In this document: positions 61,887 through 64,000 of the stretch, one piece after another
Layout of the letters: every line of letters begins with the position of its first letter
How positions within the stretch are numbered: the stretch's first letter is position 1
From: Parahaliea mediterranea
Lineage (GTDB): Bacteria > Pseudomonadota > Gammaproteobacteria > Pseudomonadales > Halieaceae
Direction of reading: 5' to 3'
Length of the DNA: 64,000 nt
Assembly (NCBI RefSeq): GCF_003402235.1
Contig: NZ_QEWO01000011.1
Span: forward strand, 1-64,000
Made by a program: the position numbers and the translations under genes
Notes under the pieces: model-generated
Told to the model about the DNA's origin: nothing
The model's input: only the letters and a program-made list of their open reading frames with translations
Databases searched by the model: none

Positions 61887-64000
61887 TTAGAACATGAACT
61901 TCAAGCGCACGCCGTACACGCGGCCTTCCTCCATGAACTGGGTGTGGGTGCCCGCCAGTACCGGTGTATCGAAGCTCTGGGCAAAGGCTTCTTCGTCGAA
62001 AATGTTGCGCCCGTAGGCCATCATCTCCCAGTGCTCGCTACGTAGCCCGGCGCGCAGGTTCACCTTGGTGTAGGCGTCGATGTAGTCGAGGGGGTCGTTG
62101 TCGCCAGAGGAACTGAACTCATCCCGGTAATTGGCCTCGCCACCCAGGAAGAATTCCAGCCCGCTTTCGAAGGTGGAGATATAGTCGAAGAAGGCAGTAG
62201 CGCTCCAGTCGGAGGCGTAGAGGGTTTCCTCGCCGCTCAAATCGTTGCTGGTAAAGCCCTGGGGTGTGCCGCAGAAGGGGTCCACATCCAGCTGGATAGC
62301 GGTACAGGGGCCGTTCTCGAACTCATCGTAGGTGGCATCCAGCCAGGCGCCGTTCAGGCCGATGCGTAGGTTGTTGGTGGCCTGCCACAGCATGTCCACT
62401 TCAATCCCCTGCACTTCGGATTTACCGGCGTTGGTCACACCAAAGCCAACCCCCTTGAAGATGGAGGTTTGCAGGTTGTCATAGAGCGTGTAGAAGGCCG
62501 CCCAGTTGACGTTCATGCTGCCATCGAACAGGGAGTGTTTGCCGCCGATTTCAAAGGCGTCCACTTCCTCGTCTTCAAACTCAAAGTCGTCGTTGGGCAC
62601 GGTGGGGTCGTAGCAGGCTTCAATGGGCTGGCCGGGTACGCAGGGGTAGGTGGCAATGTCCAGCTGGCCGGGCTCTTGGTCGTCCGCCGCGGTAAAGCCG
62701 CCGCTCTTGAAGCCCTGGGAGGCGCTGAAATACAGCATGCTGTCTTCGCCGACGTCCCACTGGATGTTGAGCGAGGGAATCCACTTGTCGGTGGTGCGGT
62801 CCTCGTTGAAGTTGTAGCGATAGGTGTTGAAGCTGGTGGCTTCAATAAAGCCAAGGAAGAAATTGTCAGAAGGATTATCGATACCTGTCAGGTCATCCGA
62901 GAGGAACTGGCTGCTGACGACGTCCTTGTTTTCCTCGGTATAGCGTACCCCCAACGTCACCCTGAAGGTGTCCGTCAGGTTGAAGGTGCCCTGGCCAAAG
63001 ATCGCGTAGGAGTCTGAATCCAGCTTGTAGTAGTGGTTGCGGGCGATCTGGTTGGCGGTGTAGGCGCCACTGGTGAGCAGGGTGAACAGGCTGTTGACGC
63101 TAAGCAACTGCGGTACCAGGCCGTCCATGTTGGTATCGATGGTCACGCGGCGGTCAAATTCCAGCTCGCTTTTTTCGTAGTACACACCGGCCACGTAGTC
63201 GAAGAATTCACCGCCCGGAGAGGCAAAGCGGAATTCCTGGCTGATCTGCTCAAAGCGCTGGTCATCGTCGCGGTGAATGAACTGCAGGGGCAGCCAGTCC
63301 ACATCCACGCCATCGATGTACTGGTATTCCGAGTAGCCGGTGATGGAGGTCAGGGTGCCGCCACCCACATCCCAGTTCAGGTCCAGCACGTAGTTGTCGT
63401 AGTCCTCGTCGTTGGAGTCGGGGTTGATGCCGATGCCAATACCGTCTGCCCGGTTGGTGCCGTAGCCGTTGTCCTTGAAGGTAACGAACTCCTTTTCCCC
63501 CTCGGCCACCAGTTCAGGGTAGAAGAAGTCAGTGAGTGTGTAGCCAATGCTGGCGAAGGGCGAACGGTTGGGGAACAGGGCGTCGCGTTGCTCGGGGGGC
63601 AGGTAGTACTTGGTGGCCGACGGTGCGCCAATCCGCTCAAACTCGGTATTGCTGTACTTGAAGTTGATGTCCAGGTTGTCGGTTGGCTGCCACACCAGGG
63701 TAAAACGGTAGGAGGTCTCGTCAATCTGGCCTTCCGGCTCATCCAGCAGGGTGTTGTCCACGTAGCCGTCGGTTTCGCGCTTTTTGAAGGCAAAGCGGGC
63801 CGCCAGGGTGTCGCTGATGGGGGTTTCTATGCCGCCTTCAAACTGCTTGCCGTTGAAGGACTCCAGCGACACCGCCACATCGCCAGACAGTTCATCGCTC
63901 GGGTCTGGGGAGCGGGAGATGATATTCACTGCGCCGGCCACCGTATTTTTGCCAAACAGGGTGCCTTGGGGGCCGCGCAACACCTCTACCCGTTCAATGT
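61887..64000 (-). CDS. TonB-dependent receptor, 5' end outside window
   Basis: At least 704 codons of an outer-membrane receptor, with N-terminal residues beyond the right edge. The visible part opens inside the plug at IERVEVLRGPQGTLFGKNTVAGAVNIISR, the usual TonB-receptor motif. The barrel has many aromatic beta strands and closes with RVYGVRLKFMF, ending in Phe. Several extended loops contain Cys (IATYPCVPGQPIEACYD). The ligand is unknown. This type is common among marine gammaproteobacteria and need not be for iron. It converges on lapE across the bidirectional terminator. Confidence 0.88.
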   Translation of the reverse strand, partial: IERVEVLRGPQGTLFGKNTVAGAVNIISRSPDPSDELSGDVAVSLESFNGKQFEGGIETPISDTLAARFAFKKRETDGYVDNTLLDEPEGQIDETSYRFTLVWQPTDNLDINFKYSNTEFERIGAPSATKYYLPPEQRDALFPNRSPFASIGYTLTDFFYPELVAEGEKEFVTFKDNGYGTNRADGIGIGINPDSNDEDYDNYVLDLNWDVGGGTLTSITGYSEYQYIDGVDVDWLPLQFIHRDDDQRFEQISQEFRFASPGGEFFDYVAGVYYEKSELEFDRRVTIDTNMDGLVPQLLSVNSLFTLLTSGAYTANQIARNHYYKLDSDSYAIFGQGTFNLTDTFRVTLGVRYTEENKDVVSSQFLSDDLTGIDNPSDNFFLGFIEATSFNTYRYNFNEDRTTDKWIPSLNIQWDVGEDSMLYFSASQGFKSGGFTAADDQEPGQLDIATYPCVPGQPIEACYDPTVPNDDFEFEDEEVDAFEIGGKHSLFDGSMNVNWAAFYTLYDNLQTSIFKGVGFGVTNAGKSEVQGIEVDMLWQATNNLRIGLNGAWLDATYDEFENGPCTAIQLDVDPFCGTPQGFTSNDLSGEETLYASDWSATAFFDYISTFESGLEFFLGGEANYRDEFSSSGDNDPLDYIDAYTKVNLRAGLRSEHWEMMAYGRNIFDEEAFAQSFDTPVLAGTHTQFMEEGRVYGVRLKFMF

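Overview
The window is GC-rich, densely coding bacterial DNA. Its gene content (cmoAB, a complete Lap adhesin system, a fimU-pilVWXY1E minor-pilin operon, two TonB-dependent receptors, tdh-kbl) points to a gammaproteobacterium, most likely a marine or aquatic member of the Cellvibrionales/Halieaceae. That placement is inferred from protein style, not from a marker gene. No rRNA, tRNA, CRISPR array, prophage or plasmid feature was found. The only mobile DNA is an IS end at the left edge.

0-8.5 kb: an ISL3-like IS end cuts the tRNA-modification gene miaB. Then come a DUF1820 gene, a class I aminotransferase, lon behind a sigma-32-type promoter, a SoxR regulator divergent from a short glyoxalase-fold gene with a SoxR box in a 19-bp promoter spacer, and the cmoA-cmoB-DUF2007 operon.

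8.7-15.5 kb: a TPP riboswitch leads a tightly packed thiamine operon, thiC-thiO-thiG-thiDE(fusion)-thiS-thiF, with four 18-bp tandem repeats at the thiDE/thiS junction.

15.5-25.4 kb: a purine-nucleoside cluster. It holds a NUP-family protein with a signal peptide, ribokinase, a GRP-type sugar transporter, a TonB-dependent receptor, an exported amidohydrolase/deaminase, an exported DUF985 cupin, a purine-type phosphoribosyltransferase and an AzgA-type purine permease. Together they suggest uptake of nucleosides across the outer membrane, their dismantling in the periplasm, and separate import of ribose and base.

25.4-38.6 kb: mostly housekeeping catabolism. It holds pepD, an aromatic/aspartate aminotransferase, a DUF2254 membrane protein, the ABC-F ATPase uup, a LysR regulator divergent from acetoacetyl-CoA synthetase, heme A synthase, and a XRE-cupin regulator divergent from tdh-kbl with a strong operator candidate.

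38.7-61.8 kb: a surface-attachment island. lapB, lapC, a LuxR-type regulator with a degenerate receiver, and a 1895-residue LapA-like adhesin (retention module, TAAG LapG site, two polyproline linkers) are followed by a minor-pilin/PilY1 operon. After that come lapD and lapG on the opposite strand, then lapE as a TolC-OmpA fusion. LapD and LapG control adhesin release through c-di-GMP in known systems. Here one locus carries the adhesin, its exporter, its release switch and the type IV pilus tip complex. A second TonB-dependent receptor runs off the right edge.
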